From DAISIK01 sp036822055 (GTDB lineage Bacteria; Verrucomicrobiota; Verrucomicrobiia; Opitutales; Puniceicoccaceae), in the NCBI GenBank assembly GCA_036822055.1, contig DAISIK010000006.1, positions 1-64,000 of the forward strand: a stretch of 64,000 nucleotides of DNA, written 5' to 3'. Under the pieces are notes generated by a model. The model did not search any database, was not told where the DNA came from, and was given only the letters and a program-made list of their open reading frames with translations. This document shows positions 44,130-53,244 of this stretch, in pieces; the stretch's first letter is position 1; every line of letters begins with the position of its first letter. The position numbers and the translations under genes were made by a program.

Positions 44130-45530
44130 ATGGCCAGTTTTCGGCGTCTTTGCGGACTTCTCATCGGGGTCTCGGCCCTCTTCGTCTTCCCCTTCCTCGG
44201 TCTGGAAGGTCTCTCTCCAGCCGGGAAGATAACCCTCGGCATCTTTGTCATGGCGGCTGCCTTCTGGATTTTTGAGCCGATTCCAATCTTTGCCACCTCC
44301 GTCCTCATCATCCTTCTTCAAGTCTTTCTTCTCAGCCAGGAAGGGCTCCTCACCTCCTACCTGCAGGGAAGCGACGGGTATCAACCACAGTCCTACAAAG
44401 ACTTTTACAATACCCTTGCCAGTCCCATCATCATTCTTTTCCTCGGGGGATTCTCCCTCGCCGCTGCCGCCGTTAAATACGGCTTGGATCGCAACCTGAC
44501 CCGGGTTCTTCTTCGCCCCTTCGGTAACCGCCCCTCCATGGTGGCCCTCGGGCTCATGGTATCCACGGCCACCCTCTCCGCCTTCATGAGCAATACGGCC
44601 ACCACTGCCATGATGGTTACCGTAATCCTCCCCATCGTCGCCCGACTCGATCCTGCCGACCCCTTTCGCAAGGCTGTTGCCCTCTCCATTCCCATCGCAG
44701 CCAACATCGGCGGAATCGCCACCCCCATCGGCACTCCACCCAATGCCATTGCCCTCGGCGCTCTTCGCGAGCAAGGCATTCAGATCGCCTTCTCCACCTG
44801 GATGTTTCTCGCCCTTCCTCTCGTCGTGGTCACCCTCTTCCTGTCCTGGAAGGTACTCCTCAAGGTCTTCCCACCGTCTACCGAGAGCGTCGAAATCGAG
44901 ATCGATTCCCGCCTGAATCTTTCCGGCCCCGCTATCGCTTCCTACTTTGTCTTCGCCATCACCATCATCCTCTGGATCACCGAAAAGCTTCACGGAATTT
45001 CTTCGAGTCTCGTTGCCTTCATCCCGATAGCCCTTCTGCCCGCCCTGATGATTCTCGATAAAAACGACATCCGGGGATTTTCCTGGGAAGTTCTCTGGCT
45101 CGTCGCCGGAGGAATCTCACTCGGCCTTTCCCTCACCCATACCGGGCTGGCTGAGTGGATCATTCAACTGGTCGACTGGCAGAGCCTAGGGGGTGTCGGC
45201 CTCATCATTGTCTTCGCCATCGTTGGCTTCTCCATTGCCAACCTCGTCTCCCATACTGTTTCCGCCACCATCCTGATTCCCCTCGCCATCGGCATCGGTC
45301 TCTCCGGGGTAGGCGGAAGCGGCTTCGACCTCACCGTCGCCATCATCGTCATTGCCATCATTGTGAGCTATTCCATGATGCTGCCCATCTCTACCCCTCC
45401 CAACGCCATCGCCATGAGCACCGGAATGATCAGTTCCTCCGAGATGGCGAAAATGGGCCTCATCGTCGGAGGTATTGGCTTCCTCGGGACACTACTGTTT
45501 GGCTTCGTCGTCTGGCCGCTACTCGTCTAG
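44130..45530 (+). CDS. SLC13/DASS-family anion symporter
   Basis: 466 residues from the ATG at 44130; the open frame upstream overlaps the previous gene and is not used. Sodium-coupled dicarboxylate or sulfate uptake is the expected role. The two family signatures are visible: SAFMSNTATTAMMVTVILPI with the SNT sodium/substrate motif (about 150-169), and MLPISTPPNAIAMSTGMI near the C-terminus, an internal-repeat counterpart. IGTPPNAIALGALREQG forms the first-half partner. About eleven membrane segments. It starts 10 bases after the AsmA-like gene. Confidence 0.92.
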   Translation: MASFRRLCGLLIGVSALFVFPFLGLEGLSPAGKITLGIFVMAAAFWIFEPIPIFATSVLIILLQVFLLSQEGLLTSYLQGSDGYQPQSYKDFYNTLASPIIILFLGGFSLAAAAVKYGLDRNLTRVLLRPFGNRPSMVALGLMVSTATLSAFMSNTATTAMMVTVILPIVARLDPADPFRKAVALSIPIAANIGGIATPIGTPPNAIALGALREQGIQIAFSTWMFLALPLVVVTLFLSWKVLLKVFPPSTESVEIEIDSRLNLSGPAIASYFVFAITIILWITEKLHGISSSLVAFIPIALLPALMILDKNDIRGFSWEVLWLVAGGISLGLSLTHTGLAEWIIQLVDWQSLGGVGLIIVFAIVGFSIANLVSHTVSATILIPLAIGIGLSGVGGSGFDLTVAIIVIAIIVSYSMMLPISTPPNAIAMSTGMISSSEMAKMGLIVGGIGFLGTLLFGFVVWPLLV

Positions 45531-45540
45531 CCTTCATCCC

Positions 45541-46044
45541 ATGAAACATCCCCAGCTCTTCCTCCTCTGCGTTGATGACGAGCCCGAAGTGCTCGAAGCC
45601 GTCGAGAATACCGTCGCAGTTTTTGAAAAAACCTTCTCCATCGAGACTGCCGAAAGTGCCGCCGAAGCCCGGAGGATCATTGCGGACTACCATCAGCGCA
45701 ATTGCCAGCTCGCCCTCATCCTCTGCGACCATATCATGCCCAACGAAAACGGCGTGGAACTCCTCAAAGACCTCGCCGAAGATCCCCGCACCCGCCTCAG
45801 CCGTAAAATTCTCCTCACTGGACAGGCTGGGCTCGATGCCACCGTTGATGCCGTAAACCATGCCCGACTCGACCACTACCTCGCCAAACCTTGGGATGCC
45901 ACCAAACTCATTGAAGTTGTCCGCCAACAGCTAACCAACTACGTAATCGCCGCCAATCTCGACCCCATGCCCTTCCTGTCCACCCTCGATACCGAACGCC
46001 TGAGCGAGTTTATCCGCTCCCGAGGGAACGTGACCGATCGCTGA
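45541..46044 (+). CDS. response regulator receiver protein
   Basis: 167 residues, mostly a single receiver domain. Acidic pocket D12 and D13 (VDDEPEVLEAV), phospho-acceptor D63 in ILCDHIMPNENG, T93 in ILLTGQ and K116 in YLAKPWD. The PWD after the Lys is common in receivers of complex sensory proteins. After about residue 128 there is only a 40-residue tail, no DNA-binding or enzymatic domain. It starts 10 bases after the transporter stop, so it is probably co-expressed with the SLC13 transporter and AsmA-like protein. No kinase is adjacent. Output is presumably by protein contact. Confidence 0.9.
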   Translation: MKHPQLFLLCVDDEPEVLEAVENTVAVFEKTFSIETAESAAEARRIIADYHQRNCQLALILCDHIMPNENGVELLKDLAEDPRTRLSRKILLTGQAGLDATVDAVNHARLDHYLAKPWDATKLIEVVRQQLTNYVIAANLDPMPFLSTLDTERLSEFIRSRGNVTDR

Positions 46045-46092
46045 TCGATTGAAAAGATCGGCTGAGTCTCAGACCAGGCTCATCTTTCGGGC

Positions 46093-47433
46093 CTAATCCA
46101 CCGCCTCTACCAAACGGGCCAAACAGGCTTCAGCCTTCTCCCCGCTTTCAGCCTCCACCAACAGCCTCAGCTTGGGCTCGGTCCCCGAGTACCGAACCAG
46201 CACGCGACCCCTTCCCCCGATTTCCCGCTCCACCGCAGCTCTCGCCGCAGCCAATCTTAACCTTTCCTCCAAAGGTCTTTTGTCCCCTACCAACACCGCA
46301 GCGGAGGCCTGCGGAAAAAGGGTAACGGCGGCACCCACCGTCTTATTCATTTCCCGTAGCTCTCCCGCATCAAAGAGACTCAGAATCGACCCCGCTGCCC
46401 CGAGCCCATCTCCAGTCGCCAGGAAGTTCCTAAAAATCAGATGGCCCGAATTTTCCCCTCCCAGGGAATATTCCTCCCCCAAAACCAGCTCCTGGACATT
46501 TCGATCCCCCACATCCGTCCGCAAGACCGTGATGCCCGCCTCACCCATCGCGGTATCCAGTCCACTGTTACTTTGGATCGTCGTCACTAACGTGTCCCCA
46601 TCCAGTTCCCCCCGCTCCCTCAGCCTCAGGGCGACCGCCCCGAGTAACTGATCTCCATCCACCACCAACCCATTCCCGTCCACCATCACCAGGCGGTCTC
46701 CGTCTCCGTCGAAAGCAAAGCCACAATCAGCCCCTTCGCCAAACACCCGCCTGGCTAGTAACTCGGGGTGCTCACTGCCCACTCCGTCGTTGATCAAGCT
46801 CCCTTCGCCCGCCTCTCCAATCACCACAACTTCAATCCCGAGGCCCCGAAGAGCCGACCCCGCCGTCTCACTTGCCGCACCATTGGCCAAATCAACAACC
46901 ACCTTCATTCCCTCGGGAACCCTTCCCTTAAATCGATCCTTAAACCTTTCCAGATAGGCTCTTCTTCCCAACTCACTCGGCGAAATCACGGCCTCAGTCC
47001 CTCCCTCCAAATCCCCCTCCAATTCTTCGATAATCGCTTCAATCTCCAGTTCGGTCTCGGGTCGAAGCTTACGACAGCCGCTCGCAAATAGCTTTATCCC
47101 GTTGTCTCCCTCCGGATTGTGGGAAGCCGTGATCGAGATTGCCAAGCCCACCCCCAGGAGATCCCCACTGAAGGCCGTCACGGGAGTAGGGAGGATGCCC
47201 AGATCGTAAACCGCCGCAACTCCCTCTGCTGCAAATCCCTCCACCAACCAATCTCGAATCAAACAGCCGCTCTCTCGCGTGTCTCGTCCCAGCGCAAACC
47301 TCGGAGCCCCCTCCCCCGCTACCTCGCTAGCCCAGCGGGCCAGTGCCCGACCAATCCGGCGAACCATCCTCGCGTTGAGGATCGGCCCCCCAAATTCACC
47401 CCGAATTCCGTCTGTTCCAAAATAGCAGCCCAT
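46093..47433 (-). CDS. glmM: phosphoglucosamine mutase
   Basis: 446 residues from ATG 47433. Converts glucosamine-6-phosphate to glucosamine-1-phosphate for peptidoglycan and LPS precursors. Landmarks: YFGTDGIRGEFG, ISITASHNPEGDNGIK with the phosphoserine, FDGDGDRLVMVD (magnesium site), GGENSGHLIF and RYSGTEPKLRLLVEAE in the phosphate-binding domain. The start was chosen because MGCYFGTDGIRG is the family N-terminus and because this ATG overlaps the trpD stop in a TGATG, which couples translation. Confidence 0.95.
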   Translation of the reverse strand: MGCYFGTDGIRGEFGGPILNARMVRRIGRALARWASEVAGEGAPRFALGRDTRESGCLIRDWLVEGFAAEGVAAVYDLGILPTPVTAFSGDLLGVGLAISITASHNPEGDNGIKLFASGCRKLRPETELEIEAIIEELEGDLEGGTEAVISPSELGRRAYLERFKDRFKGRVPEGMKVVVDLANGAASETAGSALRGLGIEVVVIGEAGEGSLINDGVGSEHPELLARRVFGEGADCGFAFDGDGDRLVMVDGNGLVVDGDQLLGAVALRLRERGELDGDTLVTTIQSNSGLDTAMGEAGITVLRTDVGDRNVQELVLGEEYSLGGENSGHLIFRNFLATGDGLGAAGSILSLFDAGELREMNKTVGAAVTLFPQASAAVLVGDKRPLEERLRLAAARAAVEREIGGRGRVLVRYSGTEPKLRLLVEAESGEKAEACLARLVEAVD

Positions 47434-48482
47434 CAAGCAGATCCCTCCACCAGGTTCCTCAACCAATCCGCAAAAATCCCTTTTTCCAGCACCTCGCGCC
47501 CCCGCGCGATACCCGCCTCCACCGACCCAGCTCGCCCCGCCACCAAAGCAGCGAAGCCTGCGCCGAGGAGCACCGAGTCTCGCAAACCTCGGGGTGCCTT
47601 CCCGTCGGCAAGATCCTTCAACATTTGCAGGTTCTCCTCCGGGGTACCCCCATTCAAATCTGCCGGATCACCGGTAACCAAACCAAACCGCTCTGCCTCA
47701 AACCGCTCCAGTTCCCCGCGCTGGGATCCAAAGCCGACAACCTGATTGACTCCCCCCACCGTCAATTCGTCCACTCGCCGCCCGTCATGCAGCACCGAGT
47801 GGACCACATACCCCCCTCGCAATCCCAGCAGCTCAAGGGTTTCTGCCATCGGTTCGAGCCATCCTTCATTGGCTACTCCCATGATTTCAAAGGCCGGGCG
47901 GGCCGGATTGATAAGCGGGCCGAGCAAGTTAAAAATCGTTACCACCCCCTCTGCCGCCAGAGCCTTCCGTACCGGCATGATGTGCCGAAAAGCAGGATGA
48001 AAATTTGGAGCAAATAGAAAAACAAAGCCCGTCCTTTTCAGTTGAGCCTTTAGCCCCTCCGAGCTCGCTTCGAGATCGACTCCCATCGATCTCAACAAAT
48101 CGGCCGAGCCGCTCTTGGAACTCACCGAGCGATTTCCATGCTTGATTACCGTGCAGCCCATTGCCGCCGCCAAAAGGGCGGTCGCTGTTGAAAGGTTGAA
48201 GGTCCCCGAACGATCTCCGCCCGTTCCCACAATATCAATTCCTCCTCCGGCAACTTCCCCGAGACCGGGATCCCGAGCCATCGAACGAAAGACTTCAGCA
48301 ATCGCCGCAACCTCTCCGGGAGTTTCCCCCTTGTCAGCCAGGGCGATTAAAAAATCCCGCTTCGCCTCCTCGGCGACTTCGCCATCTGCCAATGCCCGCG
48401 CCGCCGCCGCCGCCGCCTCAGTTCCTAGCTCCTTCTTCCCCTCCAATTTTGTCACCAAATCTTCGATCCGAAAATCCATCAT
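47433..48482 (-). CDS. trpD: anthranilate phosphoribosyltransferase
   Basis: 349 residues. Second step of tryptophan synthesis, joining anthranilate to PRPP. Motifs: DIVGTGGDRSGTFNLSTATALLAA (PRPP-binding GTGGD and NxST), VIKHGNRSVSSKSGSADLL (KHGNR-S-S-GSADLLE) and FAPNFHPAFRHIMPVR. No other trp gene lies in the window; instead glmM follows with a one-base TGATG overlap. There are two adjacent ATG codons at the start (48482 and 48479). Confidence 0.95.
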   Translation of the reverse strand: MMDFRIEDLVTKLEGKKELGTEAAAAAARALADGEVAEEAKRDFLIALADKGETPGEVAAIAEVFRSMARDPGLGEVAGGGIDIVGTGGDRSGTFNLSTATALLAAAMGCTVIKHGNRSVSSKSGSADLLRSMGVDLEASSEGLKAQLKRTGFVFLFAPNFHPAFRHIMPVRKALAAEGVVTIFNLLGPLINPARPAFEIMGVANEGWLEPMAETLELLGLRGGYVVHSVLHDGRRVDELTVGGVNQVVGFGSQRGELERFEAERFGLVTGDPADLNGGTPEENLQMLKDLADGKAPRGLRDSVLLGAGFAALVAGRAGSVEAGIARGREVLEKGIFADWLRNLVEGSA

Positions 48483-48667
48483 TCATCAAGTTTGAGCCAG
48501 AATCATCCTTCCCGACGAGGTCAAAAGTCCGCCAACACGAAACCATCATCCACCCATCCATCGCTTCTCACTCATTCCACTTCTCTGAGAGGCGCCGCAA
48601 GGTTACGATCTAGTAAGCAATCGCTTCTGCGCTTGCCTATGCAATTGCACGCTAGGAATTCTCATCT

Positions 48668-49699
48668 ATGGGTCTCTTCTTATCTACTGCATCGCACCGC
48701 TTGGGGTTACTTCGAGGGATGCTCGCCCTCATCGGGCTTGCCACCCCTTCAGTTGGCTTGCTGGGCAACTCCCTCCTGCCCGATCCAAACACTTCCATCG
48801 AGCGAATTGCCTTCGGCTCCTGCAGCCGCACTTCCCTTCCCCAATGGTATTGGGAGCGGGCCGCCTCCCTTCGGCCCGACCTCTGGATTTGGCTCGGAGA
48901 CGCCGTCTACGGTCGCGACTACGATGAGGAGGACCTCCGCCGAAAGTTTCTCCTCCAGAAAGACCTGCCGGAATATCAGGCCTTTCGCGAGAAGGTTCCG
49001 ATCATTGGAGTTTGGGATGATCACGATTACGGCATCAACGATGCCGGTGCCGACCACCCCTATAAAGAGAAGGCCCGGGATTGGTTCCTCGATTTTGTCG
49101 ATGAGCCCGAAGATTCTCCCCGCCGCACTCGCGAGGGCATCTACACCTCCTACCGGTTCGGGATCCCGGGAAAACAGGTCCTCATCATTTTGCTCGACAC
49201 CCGTTTCAATGCCTCTCCCAAAGGTAGAAATGGGACGCTTCTTGGCGATGAGCAATGGGACTGGCTGGAGAGCGAGCTAACCGCACCGCACGCCGACGTC
49301 ACCCTCATCGGTTCCTCGATTCAAGTCATTCCAACCCAACATCGCTTTGAGAAATGGGCCAATTTCCCTGACGAAAGAAAACGTCTCCTCAACCTTATTG
49401 AGGTACTCAAAGTCCCCAATCTATTCATCCTCTCGGGCGATCGTCACATTACAGAGTTCAGCCGCCTGAACCTAGCTCATTCCCCCAACGGAGAACTCTG
49501 GGAGTACACCTCGAGCGGTCTCACCCACCCTTGGGCAAAGCTTAAACAGGAACCCAACCGCTTTCGCGTGGGAGACTTTATCAACCAACACAACTTCGGG
49601 TGGATCGAGATAGATTGGACGGCGCGAACCATCCGCCTCGACGTAGTCACCCGCGATGACGGAGTCGTCGTTAGCCACACCCTCCCCCTCAAGGAATAA
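48668..49699 (+). CDS. PhoD-like metallophosphatase
   Basis: 343 residues with a weak N-terminal signal or anchor (about 12-33, LGLLRGMLALIGLATPSVGLL). The PhoD-type calcium/metal core follows: IAFGSCSRTSLPQWYWERA, DLWIWLGDAVYGRDYDEE, GVWDDHDYGINDAG, VLIILLDTRF and LFILSGDRHITEFSRL. Likely an exported phosphodiesterase or phosphomonoesterase that releases phosphate. It lacks the long N-terminal immunoglobulin-like domain of Bacillus PhoD, as many short relatives do. It is a lone gene, divergent from trpD and convergent with mutY. Confidence 0.9.
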   Translation: MGLFLSTASHRLGLLRGMLALIGLATPSVGLLGNSLLPDPNTSIERIAFGSCSRTSLPQWYWERAASLRPDLWIWLGDAVYGRDYDEEDLRRKFLLQKDLPEYQAFREKVPIIGVWDDHDYGINDAGADHPYKEKARDWFLDFVDEPEDSPRRTREGIYTSYRFGIPGKQVLIILLDTRFNASPKGRNGTLLGDEQWDWLESELTAPHADVTLIGSSIQVIPTQHRFEKWANFPDERKRLLNLIEVLKVPNLFILSGDRHITEFSRLNLAHSPNGELWEYTSSGLTHPWAKLKQEPNRFRVGDFINQHNFGWIEIDWTARTIRLDVVTRDDGVVVSHTLPLKE

Positions 49700-49707
49700 G
49701 CACCTTC

Positions 49708-50748
49708 CTAACTCAGCTTCCGGGCCTCCGCAGGACCCCCGCCCTCCGCCTGCTGTCTCAGCTCCCCAATCCAGCGCCGATGCGGACCAACCACCGGAAA
49801 ACTGTCGAGTCCCGCCAAGCTCAACCACTCTCCCTCGCCCACCATTTCCTCGTCAGGTGCATTGTATCCAAAAAAGCAATACAAGTGCTCTAGAATCCGT
49901 TGATTGGAAATCCCCCGGCGTCGCTTGAGGATTAGATTGGCTCCTCGTCCTTTGACCCCTTCCGCCAGTTCGGGGAGTTCATACATTCCCAACAAACGTC
50001 GCCCTCCCTTTCGCCGCCGCAGCCAGATCCTCCCGTCCTGGATCCAGCAGAGGCGGCTTGCTTCCAGTTCGACGGTTTTCACCCGTTCCAACCGGGGTAG
50101 TTCCTCGGCCTCCGGTCCCCCACCCACCGCACAGGTTTCCTTCAGCGGACAGAGCAAGCACCGCGGCTTCCTCGGGGTGCAAATCGTCGCACCGAGATCC
50201 ATCAAGGCCTCGTTGTATTCTCCCGGACGATCCGCATCAAGGAGCCGCTCCGCCAGGGCAACGATCGATTTCGGCCGGGAATTACCAGCAGCAAAAACTT
50301 CCCGAATTCCAAAAAACCGCGAGAGCACCCGCACCACATTACCGTCAACCACCGCTACCCGACCCCCAAATACCATGCTCACCACCGCCGCTGCCGTGTA
50401 GGGTCCTATCCCCGGCAACTGTTGCCATTCCCCCACCTCCACCGGCGGCTCTCCCCGTCGAACCAACTCTCGAGCCAGCCTCTGGAGATTCTTTGCCCGC
50501 GAATAATAGCCCAGCCCAGCCCACGCCGCCAGCACCGCCTCTTCCTCCGCCTCTGCCAGCTCCCGGAATCCGGGGAAAGTAGCCATCCACCGCGCATAGT
50601 AGGGAAGCACCGTCTTCACCTGCGTTTGCTGTAACATAAACTCGGATACAACGGTTCCGTATAGGCTCCGCTTCTCCCGCCACGGCAAGGCTCGACCCTC
50701 TCGCCCAAACCAATCCAACAATCGCTGCGAAAAATCTTCCTCTCTCAT
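49708..50748 (-). CDS. mutY: adenine DNA glycosylase MutY
   Basis: 346 residues. Removes A mispaired with 8-oxoG. Catalytic Glu in VSEFMLQQTQVKTVLPYY (about 32-49), helix-hairpin-helix LPGIGPYTAAAVVSMVFG and catalytic Asp in AVVDGNVVRVLSRFFG, iron-sulfur cluster C-x6-C-x2-C-x5-C in CTPRKPRCLLCPLKETC. The C-terminal NUDIX-like domain that reads 8-oxoG is present (IWLRRRKGGRRLLGMYELPE). It is the last gene of the recR-SMUG1-mutY cluster; its ATG overlaps the SMUG1 stop by 4 bases. Confidence 0.95.
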   Translation of the reverse strand: MREEDFSQRLLDWFGREGRALPWREKRSLYGTVVSEFMLQQTQVKTVLPYYARWMATFPGFRELAEAEEEAVLAAWAGLGYYSRAKNLQRLARELVRRGEPPVEVGEWQQLPGIGPYTAAAVVSMVFGGRVAVVDGNVVRVLSRFFGIREVFAAGNSRPKSIVALAERLLDADRPGEYNEALMDLGATICTPRKPRCLLCPLKETCAVGGGPEAEELPRLERVKTVELEASRLCWIQDGRIWLRRRKGGRRLLGMYELPELAEGVKGRGANLILKRRRGISNQRILEHLYCFFGYNAPDEEMVGEGEWLSLAGLDSFPVVGPHRRWIGELRQQAEGGGPAEARKLS

Positions 50749-51482
50749 CCCCAGACCCCGAGACTCGCCAACTGCCGCTCAGCTGCTTCTGCCCAGCCAC
50801 GGTTTGCCGCTGGACTGGCCGGGCTCGGGTGCAGGATGGTTCCCATCCTCAATCTCGCACCCACCCCCTCCAGCGCTGTCTCGATCCGACCCAAGGCAAA
50901 CTTTCCAACCCCCAGGACCCATTCCGGATCAATCGCCAGGACCGCCGCGCGAAGGTGGGTATCGCACAGCTCAAATAGATCCTTAACCACCGCAGCGGAA
51001 AACTTGTCGGGCGTCAGATTAGCTCCCGATTCTGCCAAAAAGGCCAACGGACAATAATTCAGCACCACTATCTCCTCCAAACAGGCCTCTGCCGTGCCAA
51101 ACCTGTCCTTAAAATAACCCCACAAGCGTCTTCCACTCACCTCCGAACGGGTACACTCCCAGCCGCGAATCGGCCGCTTCGGATGCTCCCTCTCCGGGCG
51201 TTCCAGGGGCGCCTCAATCCCCATCCAGTGCCGCACCAAATCAACCTCCCCAAACGGCACCCCCGTTTGCATCATGCCCCAAGGCCCCGGGTTCATTCCA
51301 AGGAAAACAACCCTCGGCCTGCGTCCACCAGCCCCCACCAACTTCAAATAACCAGCATGCCCCTGCCAGGCATACTGCAGCGGATGATAGACAAATCCCG
51401 GAAAAATGCTCCAATCGAGCCTCTCCAGAGAGTCCCTCAGATCCTCTGCCAAGCCGGTCAAAACCTCGTTCAACTCCCTCAT
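50745..51482 (-). CDS. SMUG1-type uracil-DNA glycosylase
   Basis: 245 residues of the UDG superfamily family 3 (SMUG1), removing uracil and oxidised pyrimidines from DNA. Motif 1 VFLGMNPGPWGMMQTGVPFG (about 75-94) contains the catalytic Asn; the conserved IVVLNYCPLAFL follows, and motif 2 is ILHPSPASPAANRGW (about 219-233), with the HPSPxxP typical of the SMUG group. It overlaps recR and mutY by 4 bases on each side. Confidence 0.92.
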   Translation of the reverse strand: MRELNEVLTGLAEDLRDSLERLDWSIFPGFVYHPLQYAWQGHAGYLKLVGAGGRRPRVVFLGMNPGPWGMMQTGVPFGEVDLVRHWMGIEAPLERPEREHPKRPIRGWECTRSEVSGRRLWGYFKDRFGTAEACLEEIVVLNYCPLAFLAESGANLTPDKFSAAVVKDLFELCDTHLRAAVLAIDPEWVLGVGKFALGRIETALEGVGARLRMGTILHPSPASPAANRGWAEAAERQLASLGVWG

Positions 51483-52084
51483 TCGCGGAAAAATCCTTTC
51501 CTCCCCTCCAGCGCACTTCGGAGCGTTACCGGATCGGCGTGGACTACCTCACCGCCACTCGGCAGACCGAAACCGATCCGCGATACCTTCACGCCGGTCG
51601 GGCGGAGCAATTCCTCACCAATGTAATGGCAGGTCGCCTCGCATTCGACCTCGTTCGGCAAAGCAAAAATCACCTCCTCAATTCCCTGCTTGGTCACCCG
51701 TTCTGCGAGGGTCTCCAGATTTAAATCCTCCGGCCCCACCCGGTGGAGCGGCGAGAGCCGCCCGTGCAGCACGTGGTACAGTCCCCTCCAGGCGCCCGAG
51801 CGCTCCATCGAATAAAGATCCGTTATCGTTTCCACCACACAGAGGCTCTGCTGGTCTCGCGATCCATCACTACAGATGCTGCATAACCCACCCCCCTCCG
51901 CCAGGTTTCCGCAGACCGGACACCTCCCCAGCCGCTCCAGGGCATTTCTCAACTCCTCGACCAAAGCCTGACCCACCTCCGGACGAGTGGTCACCAGATG
52001 GAGGGCCAGCCGCTCTGCTGATCGGTACCCAAGCCCGGGAAGCCCTTTCAAACGGTCGCGGAGTTCCTCAAACGATTTCGCCAT
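51479..52084 (-). CDS. recR: recombination mediator RecR
   Basis: 201 residues, the usual length. With RecO it helps RecA load at single-strand gaps. Helix-hairpin-helix LPGLGYRSAERLALHLV (about 14-30), zinc finger CPVCGNLAEGGGLCSICSD (about 55-73), Toprim segment LCVVETITDLYSMERSGAW and GLYHVLHGRLSPLHRVGPEDLN, and the Walker-like C-terminus IGFGLPSGGEVVHADPVTL. In many bacteria recR follows dnaX-ybaB; here it instead leads a base-excision repair operon. Confidence 0.95.
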   Translation of the reverse strand: MAKSFEELRDRLKGLPGLGYRSAERLALHLVTTRPEVGQALVEELRNALERLGRCPVCGNLAEGGGLCSICSDGSRDQQSLCVVETITDLYSMERSGAWRGLYHVLHGRLSPLHRVGPEDLNLETLAERVTKQGIEEVIFALPNEVECEATCHYIGEELLRPTGVKVSRIGFGLPSGGEVVHADPVTLRSALEGRKGFFRE

Positions 52085-52114
52085 CCCATCCTCAAGACCA
52101 GCTTCTGGCCCAGC

Positions 52115-53116
52115 TCAAGCCGGTCCCCGAAACAACACCTTGCCCATTCGCGGACGGGCGTTGTGCTCCAGAGCCTCCCGAAAAGCCTCCAGCGGATAAG
52201 TGGCCTCAATATGCCCCTTGAAAACTCCCCGCCGGATCAGTTCGAAGACAGTCCCATGCAGTTCGTGGCGCTCAAAAGGAGTCGCCTTGCGCATCCAGCG
52301 ATCCATCCAGAACCCCACCAGCCGGATGTCGTGGAAAATCAACTTCCGGGTGGGGAAGCGGATTTTTTCCCCTACCATTCCACCAAAAGTTACGATCGTT
52401 CCGCCGTCTGAGATTGCCTTGGTGAGCCGCTCCACGCTTGAACCTCCCACCGAGTTGAGTGCCAGTTGAATGATTCCGTAGTCAATCCGTTCCCGCAGAG
52501 TTTTAGGATAGTCCGGCTCTGCCTCCTCATTGATCACTAAATCGCCGCCCATGGCCTTGATCGGTTCGATCAAGGAATCTCGCCGGACGATGTTAATCGT
52601 CCGGATGCCGCGATCCTTTGCCAGAGCAACCACCGCCTCGCCAACCGCCGAGTTGGCCGCATTCTGGATCACCCAATCCCCGGCCTCCAGTTTATGAAAA
52701 TCGGAAAGCACCCTCACTGCAGTAGGCAGGTTAACAAAGGCGCCCGCCAGAATATCGGGAGGAAGGTCCGCCGGGAGCTTCAAAAGATCTTGCGCCGGAA
52801 TGCAGGCATAGTCTCTCCAGATCCCCCGCAACTCTGGCAAACGAACCCGATCCCCCACTTCCAGCCCGTCCACCTCATCGCCAACTGCAATCACCTCCCC
52901 TATTCCCTCTCGCCCGGGCACCGCCGGGAGGTCACTCAACCTGCCATACCGTCCCTCAATCATTCCAATGTCCGAAGGATTGATCGAACTAAAGAGAAGT
53001 TTGACGACGATCTCGCCCGTCGAGGGCGTCGGCAGCCGCAGGCGCTTGAGCTCCAAAACCTCAAGCGGATTTCCGAACGATGCGTAACGTAGAACTTGGG
53101 ATTCCTCTGGTGTCAT
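52115..53116 (-). CDS. MDR-family enoyl reductase-like protein (MECR type)
   Basis: 333 residues of the zinc-free medium-chain dehydrogenase/reductase family, closest in pattern to trans-2-enoyl-CoA/ACP reductase (MECR/ETR1). SINPSDIGMIEGRYG near 50-64 with the characteristic substrate Tyr, VPGREGIGEVIAVGDEVDGLEVGDRV, WVIQNAANSAVGEAVVALAKDRGI (nucleotide-binding segment) and TINIVRRD for NADPH preference. There are no zinc-ligand cysteines. It may reduce enoyl thioesters in fatty-acid synthesis, or quinones. Upstream of the recR cluster by 30 bases, probably in one transcript. Confidence 0.85.
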   Translation of the reverse strand: MTPEESQVLRYASFGNPLEVLELKRLRLPTPSTGEIVVKLLFSSINPSDIGMIEGRYGRLSDLPAVPGREGIGEVIAVGDEVDGLEVGDRVRLPELRGIWRDYACIPAQDLLKLPADLPPDILAGAFVNLPTAVRVLSDFHKLEAGDWVIQNAANSAVGEAVVALAKDRGIRTINIVRRDSLIEPIKAMGGDLVINEEAEPDYPKTLRERIDYGIIQLALNSVGGSSVERLTKAISDGGTIVTFGGMVGEKIRFPTRKLIFHDIRLVGFWMDRWMRKATPFERHELHGTVFELIRRGVFKGHIEATYPLEAFREALEHNARPRMGKVLFRGPA

Positions 53117-53244
53117 TAGAGCCTCTCACTATCAAACGGGCCTAAATCATAAACAATGCCATAATTCGGGAATTCCCCCTTGCCCGGAAGTTTATCGATC
53201 CCCGGGCTTGCCTCCCCCGAGATTCCATTCGATGAACAATCCCT

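Noticed and set aside
44103..44993. A 296-codon minus-strand frame within the SLC13 gene
   Set aside because: Its product is Gly/Asp/Glu-rich low-complexity sequence, as expected from the complement of membrane-helix codons.
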